A DNA stretch of 64,000 bases from Symsagittifera roscoffensis (Eukaryota > Xenacoelomorpha > Acoela > Convolutidae): NCBI RefSeq assembly GCF_963678635.1, contig NW_026970751.1, positions 20,229-84,228 of the forward strand, read 5' to 3'. Position numbers and translations under genes: made by a program. How positions within the stretch are numbered: position 1 is the stretch's first letter; every line of letters begins with the position of its first letter. Under the pieces are notes generated by a model that worked only from the letters and a program-made list of their open reading frames with translations, searched no databases and was not told the origin of the DNA. This document shows, in pieces, positions 32,221 through 44,500 of this stretch.

Positions 32221-32615
32221 CGGGTGTCTATCCAAGTATTGTTGGCTTAGCAGCCGCTCGGGAAATGAAAGCTAACCTAGTGCTGGTGCTTCTTGACTGT
32301 TTTGATGAAATTGAACTATGCTTTTGTTTCTGGTGCTTCTTTTTTTTTTACTGCTGTGCTTACCTTGTATCGCAAGTGTAGCGCAGCTCCGCTTTATCTC
32401 TTAGAAAAGTTTTCGAATCATCTGTTGGCTATGTTTTTAATTTGGTTTTTTATTATCAAACCATGAAATATTATGGAAATTCAAAAAGCTCAATGTGGCA
32501 TAAATTATTTTTAAAATGATCAGTGGAATTTTTCAAACTGTGTTGGCAATGCTTGTCCAAGGAAGTCCATAAGATGTTTTTTTTTAGTTGTCCTAATGGA
32601 TAAGTGTTTTCCGAA

Positions 32616-33179
32616 ATGGGAGACACTCTGAAATATTTTGCGTACGGCTCTAATTTGCTGGCTGAGCGGCTCTGCATTGGATCGTGTCCATCTGTGAAAG
32701 TTTCCGATTCATTTGTGAAGTGTGGAAAGATAAATGGCTGGTATTTAGAGTTTGCAAATCCTGGACATGAAAGTCTTTGGATGGGAGGATCTGCCACTAT
32801 TAAGAAAGGATCATCAGAAGCAGTTGTTTGGGGAGCCATTTGGAAAATTGATGCTAATGATTTGAAGAATCTGGATTTTCAAGAATGTGTCCATGAAGGA
32901 CTCTATTATCGAGTTAAGTCTCCTGAAGATATTTTAATAGTTGACTCAGAAAATCAACCGATTGATTGCTATACCTACATAATGAACGACAGAGCGATGC
33001 TATCGAAACCATCGCCTCAGTATAAACATGTTATTCTCTGTGGAGCTAAGCAGATAGACCTGCCAATTGAATACAGGGAAAATGTTTTGGAAGCTATTGA
33101 GACTAATGATAATGCTGAGGTGAAAATTAATTTGTCTGTACTTCCCAACGGGAAAGTTCCTGTTTTCCGATCAGTTTAA
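32616..33179 (+). CDS. GGCT: Gamma-glutamylcyclotransferase
   Basis: This cytosolic enzyme releases 5-oxoproline from gamma-glutamyl amino acids in glutathione turnover. The protein is 187 residues in one exon, against 188 in human. The substrate loop YGSN is at residues 10-13 and the catalytic Glu is Glu90 (LDFQECVHEG). Other family blocks present are VWGAIWKI, CYTYIM and PSPQYKHVILCGAKQIDLP. ATG 32,616 is chosen because it gives the usual short N-terminus and has a good context. An upstream ATG at 32,596 opens a 12-codon out-of-frame uORF that overlaps this start. A T-rich tract ending in AG at 32,587 may be a splice acceptor. Poly(A) signal AATAAA lies at 33,231. The lack of introns suggests a retrogene or intron loss. 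A truncated copy lies at 27,691. Confidence 0.93.
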   Translation: MGDTLKYFAYGSNLLAERLCIGSCPSVKVSDSFVKCGKINGWYLEFANPGHESLWMGGSATIKKGSSEAVVWGAIWKIDANDLKNLDFQECVHEGLYYRVKSPEDILIVDSENQPIDCYTYIMNDRAMLSKPSPQYKHVILCGAKQIDLPIEYRENVLEAIETNDNAEVKINLSVLPNGKVPVFRSV

Positions 33180-33230
33180 GTTCAGATAGAACTAATGGTT
33201 TTGTGTAAAAGTTGCAAACTAACACTATCT

Positions 33231-33236
33231 AATAAA
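33231..33236 (+). terminator. Candidate poly(A) signal of the GGCT gene
   Basis: AATAAA 52 bases after the stop codon, at the usual kind of distance. It is followed by T/G-rich DNA. Confidence 0.6.
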
Positions 33237-33324
33237 TTGTATATTTGAGACTTGAAAACTCCTTGATCAAAAATGCACGCAAAATTTTTTTGAAGAGACG
33301 TTCTCGGCTTAAAAAACTAGAACC

Positions 33325-33420
33325 GTAACTAGAGTTGCACCGGATAGTGGTATCCGGAATCGATATCCGGTTATCCGGCAACTTTCTGATTTCGGCACGG
33401 ATGTCCGGTAATGTTGTAAG
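33325..33420. repeat. TATCCGG-rich stretch, possible hAT transposon end
   Basis: TATCCGG or ATCCGG occurs four times within 50 bases after AGAGTTGCACCGGATA, and GTCCGG follows. Dense short subterminal repeats next to a GTTGCACCGG end are seen in hAT elements. No matching second end was found, so this is tentative. Confidence 0.35.
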
Positions 33421-35297
33421 AGTATTCTAGCAAAATCATACGCAATATAAATTTGGTGGTTGGCGTTTTCCGCCACTTTTTCGTACGAGCGCGCGCGAGT
33501 TCCATAAGCCTTTAGCCAGCAGCAGCGAGCGTTTAACGTATAGGTTTTGACGGGCATCAAGCCGATCTCGGAAAGTTACCGTCATTTTTTTCCTCGGGGT
33601 TTTTCCATTGTGACTGGCTTGGGAAGTAGAGCAGGCGATTTTTTCCGATTTATTTTCCATTCACTTCCCTGGGAGAAATTCCAATTTTTTCCCGACCAAA
33701 GTTGGGAATTAAAAGGAAACCGGTTTAGTTTTTGAAAAATTTAAATTTTTTGTTTTAGCTCACACTATTGCCTAGCCTATAGGTTTTGGTCCCACAAGCC
33801 GGATGATCGGGTTCAAATCCTGATCGGAGACAAAAAATTTTATCGAATTTTTTAAATGTGATATATAAAGTAAGAGTTTAACGGTCATATTTTAAAGTAA
33901 AAAAGATAGAAACATGCGGTCTTCACTATGATCCCTTATTTGACAAGGTTATATGCCCTGGAAACGAAATTTGGGTGGTAGATAAGGGTTAGAGGAAAAT
34001 TATTTGTCATATTGGTTGTTTTCTGTCAAAACAGTTCCATATTAATGTCTCCTTTTGTATCAAACGGTCTGCGTATAGCCAGTAACCATAGTGGAAGGTA
34101 AAACATTTGATTAATCAACCACAGGTTGCACTTCGAGTCTCGTATTTAGGGATGAAACTAATTTTCTCATTTTTTTTTTATTTGATCGATTTGATTTTTT
34201 CTTTCCATCTCGTTTAAAACTAGGAAAGTATCTGAAAAATCGTTCTATTAAAAAAACATTTTTTTTATAACTGAACAGTTTCAGTTCTTCAAAAAGTTCT
34301 TCCAAATTAAAAATAGCTCATCCTCCTCTCACATCGTTTCTTGAACAATTTTTTGGCTTCAGCCTAAACAACAGGCAACGTTGCGCAGTAAGTTAGAGCG
34401 GTAGCCTCACGACCGGCTGGTCTATTTTTTTTGCTGTCGGCTGATCGAAACTCGTGCAAAGTTTTGCTTCGCCTCTGTGTGAATTGTTTATGTTGGATTT
34501 TTAGAGTGAAATTTTTGTTGGTTCTTTTGATGAATTTTTTTGGTCTTTTTTGAAATAAGTTTCTGGAAATTTGTTCTAAATGTAACGAGGGTTACCTATA
34601 ATGTATTACCTGTTCGATTATATCGTTCAATTAAAAACTCTAATATTGAGCTGCCAACACAACAATTATCATTTTGCTTTGGCAATTATTAATTGGATCC
34701 AATTGTTGTATGAATTGCTCGAAAAAAAAGTAATTCTAATCTTAATGCCTGAAGGCTCAAACATCAAAAAATTTTCGGAATAAAACTAAATCAAACTGAA
34801 TTACATTTCATATTTAAGCAAATGCTTATGTTTAAATCTTTCATTAAAGAGATACATTGATTGAGGGGAATTTTCCACTTGAAGTATAGAGTCAGAATTT
34901 GGATATAAAATACTCATTAAAAGTATTTGAAATCGAGTTTTCAGATAAGTTTTTGCCACTTACACAAAGACTTGGCATTCCCCTAAACTTAGTAGCCTCA
35001 CCTGTTATTTCATTTACTATTTTGAAAAGTTGTCTCGACTTCCCAATACTATCAGTAAACTTAGTAATTGTTCTACTTTGTTAATTGTTAAAGTGTATGA
35101 CATTTATTACGGTCTTTATTGAACTTATTTCTTTTGTTTTAATTCAGCTTATCTAATTTTCATATCAGTCAGATCTGTGAACTCTAAGTTGTTCTAAATT
35201 TGATTGAAAATCAGGATTTTTTCGTTTTCAAGAGAAGATAGATTTCGAAACATACTTATAATTTTAGGCATCAATGGGTTTACTTTTATACCGTAAC
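33421..35297. other. Intergenic DNA with SINE-like copies
   Basis: It contains the tRNA-like unit at 33,765, a weaker tRNA-like unit at about 34,383-34,457 (A-box-like GTTAGAGCGGTAGC), and one copy of the GCTTCGCCTCTGTGTG motif at about 34,463. No gene is recognised. Confidence 0.4.
33765..33832 (+). repeat. tRNA-derived SINE-like unit
   Basis: A B-box match GGTTCAAATCC is at 33,810-33,820, inside a tRNA-like T arm (ATCGG paired with CCTGAT around TTCAAAT). An A-box-like CCTAGCCTATAGG lies upstream. It lacks a full clover-leaf, so it is a tRNA-like repeat and not a working tRNA gene. Confidence 0.55.
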
Positions 35298-35305
35298 CGG
35301 ATAAT

Positions 35306-35844
35306 CAGGGTGGGAGTTTTAAATGTTTTTATCCAATTATACATTAAAACATGTTTTTTACGAAAAAAAAGCACGTTTTTAATGTTTTTTTCGCGGTTAC
35401 GTTTTTTTTTGTTGATTGGCTTAAGAAAAAAATTTTTCGCGAACACTGAATTCAACAGTTGAATTGTTTGTACAAGAAAGTAATTTTCCCCGCTTTTTCG
35501 ACGTCAAGTTGATTTCTCAAAGATCCGTAAGTCATTAACTGAGCCGATGTAACTCATTCCGGCCTGCAACTTCAACTGGGGAAAGTTTTTCACCGCGAAA
35601 TCTGTGGTCGAGAAGGTTAGCTGCGTAGAAAATCAGCGAGCAGGTCAAAGCAACAGGCGATAAAAGTGAGGTGTGAAACTTCGAGCACTACTGAGTCATA
35701 ACTTTAGCACTATTGCGTCATTTGCCGAAAAACGGCTTTAATTGTGTATTTCAATCAAATTGTTTTAAACGTGTTTTTCCCCGCTGTTTTAAACAGTTTT
35801 TATCCCTGTGTTTTAAACTGCTTAAAACAAAGTCCCCCATCCTG
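35306..35844. mobile_element. 539-bp non-autonomous hAT element with 8-bp TSD
   Basis: The direct repeat CGGATAAT flanks the unit at 35,298-35,305 and 35,845-35,852. The ends are inverted: CAGGGTGGGAG at the left and the complement of CAGGATGGGGG at the right. CAGG ends and a perfect 8-bp target duplication define the hAT superfamily. TTTTAAA-containing subterminal repeats occur at both ends. There is no transposase inside. Confidence 0.88.
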
Positions 35845-35852
35845 CGGATAAT

Positions 35853-38590
35853 GATTGGAAAACGATTAATTACCTAGTACTGATACTTCAAAATCGGTTA
35901 TTTCGAACTATTTTTTTTATCAATATAAGATTCGCTGGACTCTGAAACTTTTTGGGGTGATCTATATACGAATTCAAAACCATAATTACTTATGTCAAGG
36001 TTGAAATCATCAGTAACAGTAATTGTGGAGTTTTTCTGTTGGAAAGGACTTCTCGTTCTTTGTCTAAATGTTGTACAAGTTTCACTTTGTCAATTCTAGT
36101 AGGTATATGCATCTTTACAATACTTGTTCGCTGCCCATTGAAATCAACCAGAATGCCAAAGATTTCGGTGTAATTGTAATTTTTGTTTTTAGGAACTTAT
36201 TCTATCGCACACTTGAACCATTGTACCGCCACCTCGCTTTTTTCTCTTTTTAGAATACACAGAGGGAAAACTTTGAAGAGCGTACACATAGCGTACTTTG
36301 GGATCCGCCGGATACTTCGTCTCTCCGAAAAACACTAAAACACTTAATAACCTTTTGAGCACTATTGTAGGACTTTGGCCTCCTTCAAACAATCCATTAA
36401 TTTATTTTATTTTATTGTTACGTTTCCATATGAAAAAGATTACTCCTTGTCTTGTCCACACAGACGTTTTTCTTTGATTTTTTTCGTCATTTTATGAAAT
36501 TTACGCTTGGTTGACTCAGGTGTTCGATTATATTTATTTAATCAAATTTTACATGCGAGCCAATGACTTTTTGTTTCGCAGACTTATTTTTCCAATCCTC
36601 CTTGACAAGCAATTAATGATAGGTTGGCTTCCTTTAGGTCCCGATGGTAGGCGATTCGCCTCTGATTTATCTTGTTCTCTACATTAGCTCCAATTTCTCG
36701 TGAAATGTTGACTACTTGAGAAGTGATACTTTCATTAGACTCCCATCTGTTCTCACCATCAATTTTTTCCGGGTCACCCAACATATGTAACTTATCACGA
36801 CGATCAGCGGCTTCGAGTTTCTCAGACTGACGTTTTAAGTCGGTTTAGATTGGCTTAAGTGGATATCATTCATGTTGCAGACGACAAAGTTTCCTACTTG
36901 ATGGCATTCATTGCTTTTTGTACTGGACCATTTATTATATGTTAGAGTTCGTTCTTTATTTTCTCCAATATACTTAGAAGCGACATGAGTAAATTCATGA
37001 TAGTATTCTCTATCTTTTTTGAAATACGATCATTGAGATGAGATCGTTCTTCTTCTCGTGGACTCAGGGCAGACTTGGTTCTCTTAATTCTAGATCTGGA
37101 GATAGCAGTATGGTCGGGAAATCTCAAACCCGGGATATCTTGGTGTTGACATCACCTGGACCATTTAATTTCATATATGGTGTTCATTTTGTGATCATTT
37201 TTTTGTACATTGCTGCCTCTCTGAAACACTTTAATAAGTTTAAAAAAACAATTAGGCTAAGTAAAGTCTTTTCGAGAAGGGTGAAATGATTGACACTAGC
37301 TGGTTGACAAGTTTTCTAAATAACGAGCTAACCAAGAAAATTTGCGCAACCACCAAGTATCACGCATCAATACCTCAGGTATATTATCAAATTTTCACCT
37401 TTCTCGAATGTTTTCGTTCCTTTTCACATTTTTTCATGCCGTTTTCTTACCGAAATCACTAGTGATAGCGAAATCATTAACCATAGACTTGAGGCATCTT
37501 GATCTTTGACGCCCTGGTTTCATATGGATGTTAACCCCTCTTTAAATGGCGCCGGAAATTTATTTCAATTTACAGATAGTTTGATATGCAATTTCTTCCG
37601 ACGTTTGAAATTCAATGTGTAATGTCTTTCGAACGATGTTTTGTCCTTAGGAATTTTTCTGGTTTTGCGGAAAGATCTAGAGGGGATTAAGTTTGACAAC
37701 ATGGGAAACTTTTTAATATGATTCAAGATTAGAAGTCATCAGGATTTATTTTTTGAAGTTTCATCTAGCATGTCACTCTCTACTCAGGCAGTTCCCAGTA
37801 TTGTTTTCTTTTTTTTTCTGCGTTATTTTTTTTCTTTGCGTTGAAGGTTATGTGAAGCTGTAGTAGATACCGCCCAACCTTACCATCTCATCTCCTACTA
37901 CATATAAAAGTTTCTAATTTTAAAGCAGTTCTTCGTCGTGCTGTAGGCAAAATGCGAAATATTACGATGTAAAGATACAAACTGTGTTCAAATTAATTTT
38001 TTTTTCACTGCAAATTTTATTTCCTATTTTATAATGTCAATTTCAAAATGCTATATAAAAAATGCGAGTAGCTGATTAGTCACCTGTGATTCTGGACACT
38101 GGAAGGACTATTAGACCAAGACTGATTACCCTAGCGATGATTAAAATCCATACCTGCTGGTCATTTAATCAAAGGTTTTATTTGTGGGTGGTTGGCATTT
38201 CCGCCACATAAGTTCAGCCAGAAAATTTGATTATAATTAAATGTGAAGTATTCTTATTTGACAAAGTCATGCATTCTCTATCCCTCCAATTATTTGTAAA
38301 AACGAGAATTTTCTGTTGAGGCCAGCCAATTTATCCATGAGGAACATGACCGAAATACGAGCTGTTAGGCTCATTACGCGTAACTGCTGCTGTGCACCTG
38401 GTTTGTGTGCAATTTTCAAGGTCGTTTCTCCTGGGTTGGGTAATATTGCCTCACTTTCAAGCAAGGAGTACGGATCATCTGCTTCAAACCGCCGATATTT
38501 GATTGAGATGTGGTGACTTTACCAAAGCTTTCCCCATTTTGCCTCCTCCCCCTCATGTTCGAAATGGATTGATAGATGTTTTTATTTCAG
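35853..38590. other. Intergenic DNA upstream of citrate synthase
   Basis: No recognisable gene is seen. Minus-strand frames at 36,584-36,784 and 36,942-37,127 lie close together, are polar, and could be parts of one decayed gene (broken by stops between them). I cannot assign them. A palindromic GGTGGTTGGCATTTCCGCCAC at about 38,187 recurs in variant form near 33,455 and 51,828. Confidence 0.35.
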
Positions 38591-38596
38591 ATTACA

Positions 38597-41500
38597 ATGA
38601 AATCTCTTATTCGCCTTTCCTCGCGGGCAACAAATGTGAGCGTCATTATCTTTCTAGTTAATTTATTTCATTTTTCATCTTTAAGCAATGAAATCTATTT
38701 CAGGTCGGCATTAAACCTGTAAGGAGTCTAGCAACACAGCCTACGGTATGTTTGAAGTTCATTTGAGGTTATCTGAAAACTCAAAGTCTAGTCTTTGAAC
38801 TTCTAGATAACTTTGAACTTTTCATTAACTTGGTTCGAGTGTGAATAAAGATCATAAACCGTACATTGAGGTCATCTTCATGAACAAATCTAGCCATCGG
38901 CTTGAAATGGGACTGAAAACGGGGTTTAATCAGCTCAAAACATGATGCATCAAACCAAATTCCTAGCCAAAATGAAAAAAAAACATTGTTGTGAACAACC
39001 AAAGTTTAAGCGAGACAAAGCAACGATCTTTTGATGGTACTTCACTTGTATGTTTCCGGATCTTAAATGACGTGCTTCTCAAGGGTTTCTTATTCATTTT
39101 TGTTGTTCAGGTCTTTTTAAACTTGCTCTTTTTAGCAATCACAACCCTTATCAGCTGCAAATTTAATTATAATTATAAAACGATTGGAAGAAAATAATCA
39201 AAGCGTCTCATCCACCTCATTTTTTTGAGTTCTGGAAGTTTTCTTGTAGAATTTGAAAGACGTGTTGGCAAATGTGATTCCGGAGGAACAGAAGAAGATT
39301 GGCGCGTTCAGGAAACAACATGGAAACAAATCTCTCGGAGAATACACAATTGACCAGGTGCTCATCTACAAGCAGATAATTTTTGCATCATAAGAAACAT
39401 AGGTGAAATTTACGCGTAGCGTTATAATATGCATGAAGCAAATTGCAGATATTGGAATTTTGCTGAAATGGTAAAAAATTATCCAAGTTTTGAATTAAAA
39501 ACTCAAAATAATGCTTCAAAGTTATAGCACTAGTGTTTAAATGACAGAGAACAAATTTTTAAAACTTTTTTTTACAGTTTTGACACTATCTGGCGTTAGC
39601 TAGTGAAACTTCAAACTGAAATTATGAATTAAAATTTTCCGCACGATTTTTGGATAAAATCATTTTGAATCCCTTCGGATAGGCTAGATTATGTGTTTTT
39701 GAACTCAAATACTTTTGTTCAGGCATACGGGGGTATGCGAGGCATCACAGGACTTGTCACTGAGACATCCCTTCTAGACCCAGACGAGGGTATCCGATTC
39801 AGAGGCTACAGTATCCCTGAGTGCCAAGAGATGCTGCCCAAAGCCCCGGGAGGAAAGGAACCACTTCCAGAGGGACTGTTCTGGCTACTTATGACAGGGC
39901 AGATCCCCACAGCACAACAGGTAAGTTGTCAGTATTGGTTTTAGGATTGGTTTTTCAATCATTTTAGGATTGAAATATTTGATATTTTTTGGAATAATTA
40001 CAAGGGTCTTTATATTTAAGTTTCCAATATTTTCAGTGTTTAACACTGTCTCCATTCGTTCATCGTATATAATTATTAAGATTTTGTCCCATAAAATGCT
40101 CAATGCCATAATTTTTAATCCTTAGAATGTTTTTTCTTAAATCCTTGCGATAAGCAAATGTGTTGCTACCCGGTACTAGACTTTTTTTCGCAAAGAATTT
40201 GATTTCGTTTGCGAAAATGTAGCACGTGTTTCAAATTGCTTCATAAAAATTTGTAGTTCAATCAATCATCTGACTTAGAGGTAGCAAACTTGCTTGAGAC
40301 TACAAAGGCTTGGAGTTTGAATTCGGCCGGGAACTGTCTTTTTTTTAAAACCAAAAATGTTCTGCTTTTTCGGTAATATATTTTCCATAATTTTTCTAGC
40401 AGATACAATGTTTTTATTAAACAAAAACAATATTTTAGGTGGTTTTTATAGCGCCAGTCTTGTAGGATTAAAGTCGCCCGGAAATATTTCAATTAAGAAG
40501 ATAGACTTCCGTCAACCAGCTGACATTTTTTGTTTTTGTCAGCATTTCAAGTACTAATTTTATTACTATTTTCCCAAATATTAGTTTTTTTTTTTAATTT
40601 ACCAAGTCTGGTTCGGTATATATTGTTTTTTTTTCGTTTCCTTTGTTTTTACTCGGCTTAAAAACTTATCGTTTTATGCCTAATCGGCTTTGTGGCCTCA
40701 CATTGCGTCGTTTGATGAGCAAAACACGTTTCTTATGCGTGCGAGTTTTTTGAGGGATCATTAAATGTTTTGTTTTTAATGTTGAATTTTTTTTTATGAA
40801 AACATTTTTGTGGCTCAACTGGCGTCTGCTCAAAAATTGTCGGCTTTGTTACCGCTTTGTTAGTTTTTTCTAGAATCAAATTTATCTATCATTTTTTTGT
40901 CATGTTTTAAACTTAATTCAAGACAGATATGAAAATTTTGGTAGATCTAACTTTTCTCGACGTTTTCTACCTTTTTTTCCGACTTAGCATCATTCGTAGC
41001 TATTTCTGTCTGCTAGTTTGTCATGCTGCGTTTGTGTTGTATCGCAAATGGTGCGATGCTTTTTTCGCCTCGGTGTTAAATAATAGATTTGTTTTAAAAT
41101 TTGTTATATCATATGAAATGTTCCGGCGTAATATTGACTTAATACTTTATTTTTAAATTTGTTTGGGCAATATGAAACAGAATTCAAGTGTTTATTCATT
41201 TTAGATGCTTGAAAAAATAGTATTTCAGGTGGCCTGGGTATCACATGAGTGGGCTGAGCGTGCAGACCTGCCTTCACACGTGGTGACGATGTTGAACAAC
41301 TTCCCCTCCTCCCTCCATCCCATGGCCCAATTCAGTGCTGCCATAGTGGCATGCAATACAGAGTCCCAGTTCAAGGCTGCGTACGAGAAGGGAGTGCACA
41401 AGTCCACATATTGGGAGGTAACAAATCTATTAGATCAATTTTGAAACCAGTTCGGTTGTAGCATACTAACGAGGTAAAAACATGTTTAATTAATTTTTAA

Positions 41501-44500
41501 CTAGTTTTAATTCTTGTGTTTAACGTGCTGTTGAAAAGGGATGTTTGAAGGCAATCAAAAACTTTGCTTTTTTTCAGGTCATCCTAAGAACTTATCTAGC
41601 TTTTGTCAGCTTTTTTTTTACTATAGAGCTTTAACTGCGGTACATTTCTAAAGACAGTGATGTATTTTTTGCGCTATAACTGAATCTCGAGTTAAAATAT
41701 CTGGCTTCGAGATTTTCTTTGCTGAAATTTTGAGATCTTATTTTAAATTTAATTGAAATAGATGCTCTGAGAGATGCTTTGCCGTTTTACCTGTTTTTCA
41801 GTACGCAACGAATTGGTTAGTTTGAAATGGTTTAAATGTTTAGTACGTCTATGAGGACGCGATGGAAGTGATAGCGAAGCTACCCACAATCGCTGCCATC
41901 ATCTACCGCAACCTGTACAAGGAGGGTTCGAGTGTGGGCACGATAGACAACACCAAGGACTGGAGTGAGAACTTCTGTGACATGATGGGATACACTGACC
42001 CCAAATTCGTAGAACTCATGCGGCTCTATCTTACCATACACACGTGAGTTCATGTCATTTGAGATAGACCAGATGTTATAATTTCTGATCAATACACAGT
42101 GCTTGTGACACTATCTTTTTTCGTCCAGATAGTTTCGTGCTACTCGTTAGTCCAGTATTGAATCTTTTTCGTATTCTTATTTCCTTGCTATCAAAAGATA
42201 TGTAGAAACTTTGGTTTTAGGTTATAAGTAAAAGCTACCTTTTTCCAATCTGAAGGCAAGTGTTTTTACTTAAAACTAAACAATTCTTCTGTAAGGTTTA
42301 GTTAGATGGATCCTGATTGGCTGGTGTTGATACTTTTCAGGATATATCTTCAGTAGGCTATAGAACTAGAAGGAGGTGAAATGACCGTGAATTCCAATTT
42401 GGCTTCATGTTTTTCACAGAAAAATTCCAAACCACTTATCCACGATGAAAAAGAAATTTTTTGAGATGCTACTTTTTCGAAACTGTAATTAAATCTATTG
42501 TGTCTATAATTAAGTTTTTTGTTCCGACCATTGGAAATGGGGAGGAACTTTGTATTTGGGCGTATTTTAGTTTTTTCCACGCAAAATCAGGTACACAAAT
42601 AATGATCGATTTGGGTTGAGTGGTATATCATTTTAAAGCCCTTTCAGTCGTGATTCGAACCACGTTAAAATTTTTTTTCACAGTGTCGAGAAAAACCGGT
42701 TTAAAGTTTTTGATTTTTGGTCTAATTTCGAGCTAATAAGGTGACCGGGCAATCAAAACTTGAAAATTCAAAAAATTTCAGATCTTTTAATTTTTATTTT
42801 CGTTTTTCTGATCATTTTTCTTCAAAAACTGTTTTCCAATTGACCTATTTTACTATGACTCTCAAATATGCGCAAATTCGTTTTTTTCTTTCAGATCTTT
42901 TTATCACAACATGCCGAAAAAATGACACGAAACGTATTTGAGAAAAATCTTTTTAAGAGTAATGAACGTAGTGAAAATGTATAGGTCTTGCTGATTTTGT
43001 GTTTGTTTTTTTTTCAGGAAAAAGTCTTAAGATATTGATGCAATTAGGTATAAATGAACTTTTTGAGTTCAATTGAAATTCATCTGCTGCTGAAATAACA
43101 CTCTCCTAATACGAACGTGCAAATGGTGTGAAAAATCGTGATCGCTTTCTAGTTTCGAAAGTGGAATTTATTTTTTAGATTTCCAGCGGATTAAAAATTT
43201 CACCTGTTGATCCAGTTTTCCCAAATTGGGCTAATGTTATCAAAAACGCGCCAATCATAAATCATTCTAGAAATTTAAAAAGCTTAAACAGCTTTCTATT
43301 TTTTTCTTTGAAATTCGAAAGTTGAGATTTTTTCAACTAAGTCCGTGTTTTTATGTTTACTTTCGTTCATTTTTCTTTTCCAGTCTTCGATTGGCTATGT
43401 TATGAGTGTTTGTAGCTTTTTTTTGCCGTTGTTTCGCATTTGTTTGTGCTAAGTGCAACTTCACTTTTTGTTCATTTTCGTAACGGTTCGCGAAGAAGTG
43501 CTTCTAGGTGTCAGTCTTATGTTTTGAGGCGATATGATGTGTACCAGCTTAGCACAAAATTGTATGCGAGTAATTTGAATATAGCTGAAAATCTAGTTAT
43601 TGTTTATAAATGTGCGTGCAGATTTATGCAAAATGTTTGAACAATTTTGTTTGTCCAAATTTTCTACCATTTGGTGCCTTGAGTTTTTAAGAAAACACGT
43701 TTTTGAAATTCATGCTCAATATTCTTTTCGCGTAACTCCTTGAAGGAGATAACGTAGTTTTTGAAGAGTTCCAATTTTTGAACATGACGTTTGTATAGTA
43801 TAATTTTGTTTTCACTATTTTAGTTTATGTTCAAGATTATGCTGAAATAAAATGTACGTAAAAGCCCTAATAGTCTTCAAATTATCTAGTTGGTCCAATT
43901 TGTTATTTTTTATGAATAATAAAATTTCTTTAGTTTTGTTCTAATGACTTCGACCTTAAGATCTAAGAGGCAGCCACATCGTAACCATGATTTGAAGTGA
44001 ATTTTGCATGTGCATTGTTTCAGAGACCACGAAGGTGGCAACGTTTCTGCTCATACAGTACATTTAGTTGGCAGTGCTCTTAGCGATCCCTACTTGAGCT
44101 TCGGAGCAGGTAAGTGTGCTTTAACTCATGATTTTTACATGTGTAGGGTAAGAAAAAATCTGTTTAAAATGGTGAATTGGGTTGGTAACAACTCCAAGTG
44201 TTGGTAACAACTCCACTTATAAACAAAGACAAATTTTTCAATTAGATGATAGCAAATACCATGCATTTTTCGGCTTGTTGTTTGAAAGTCTCGCCTGCAG
44301 CGCAGAAAAGTTCGACAGAATAGGATACCTAAAGTGTTTATATGGTACCCAAAATGAATTGGGTATGTGAGTTTTTGTCTGTTGAAAATATGGAGGGTAA
44401 GTTTGGTGCTGTCAAAAATCGCAACAAATAACAACTCAGAAAATTAGACTCTAATTTTTTTTATGAAAAAGGCAACTCGCAAAAAATGAGACGAGTCGTA

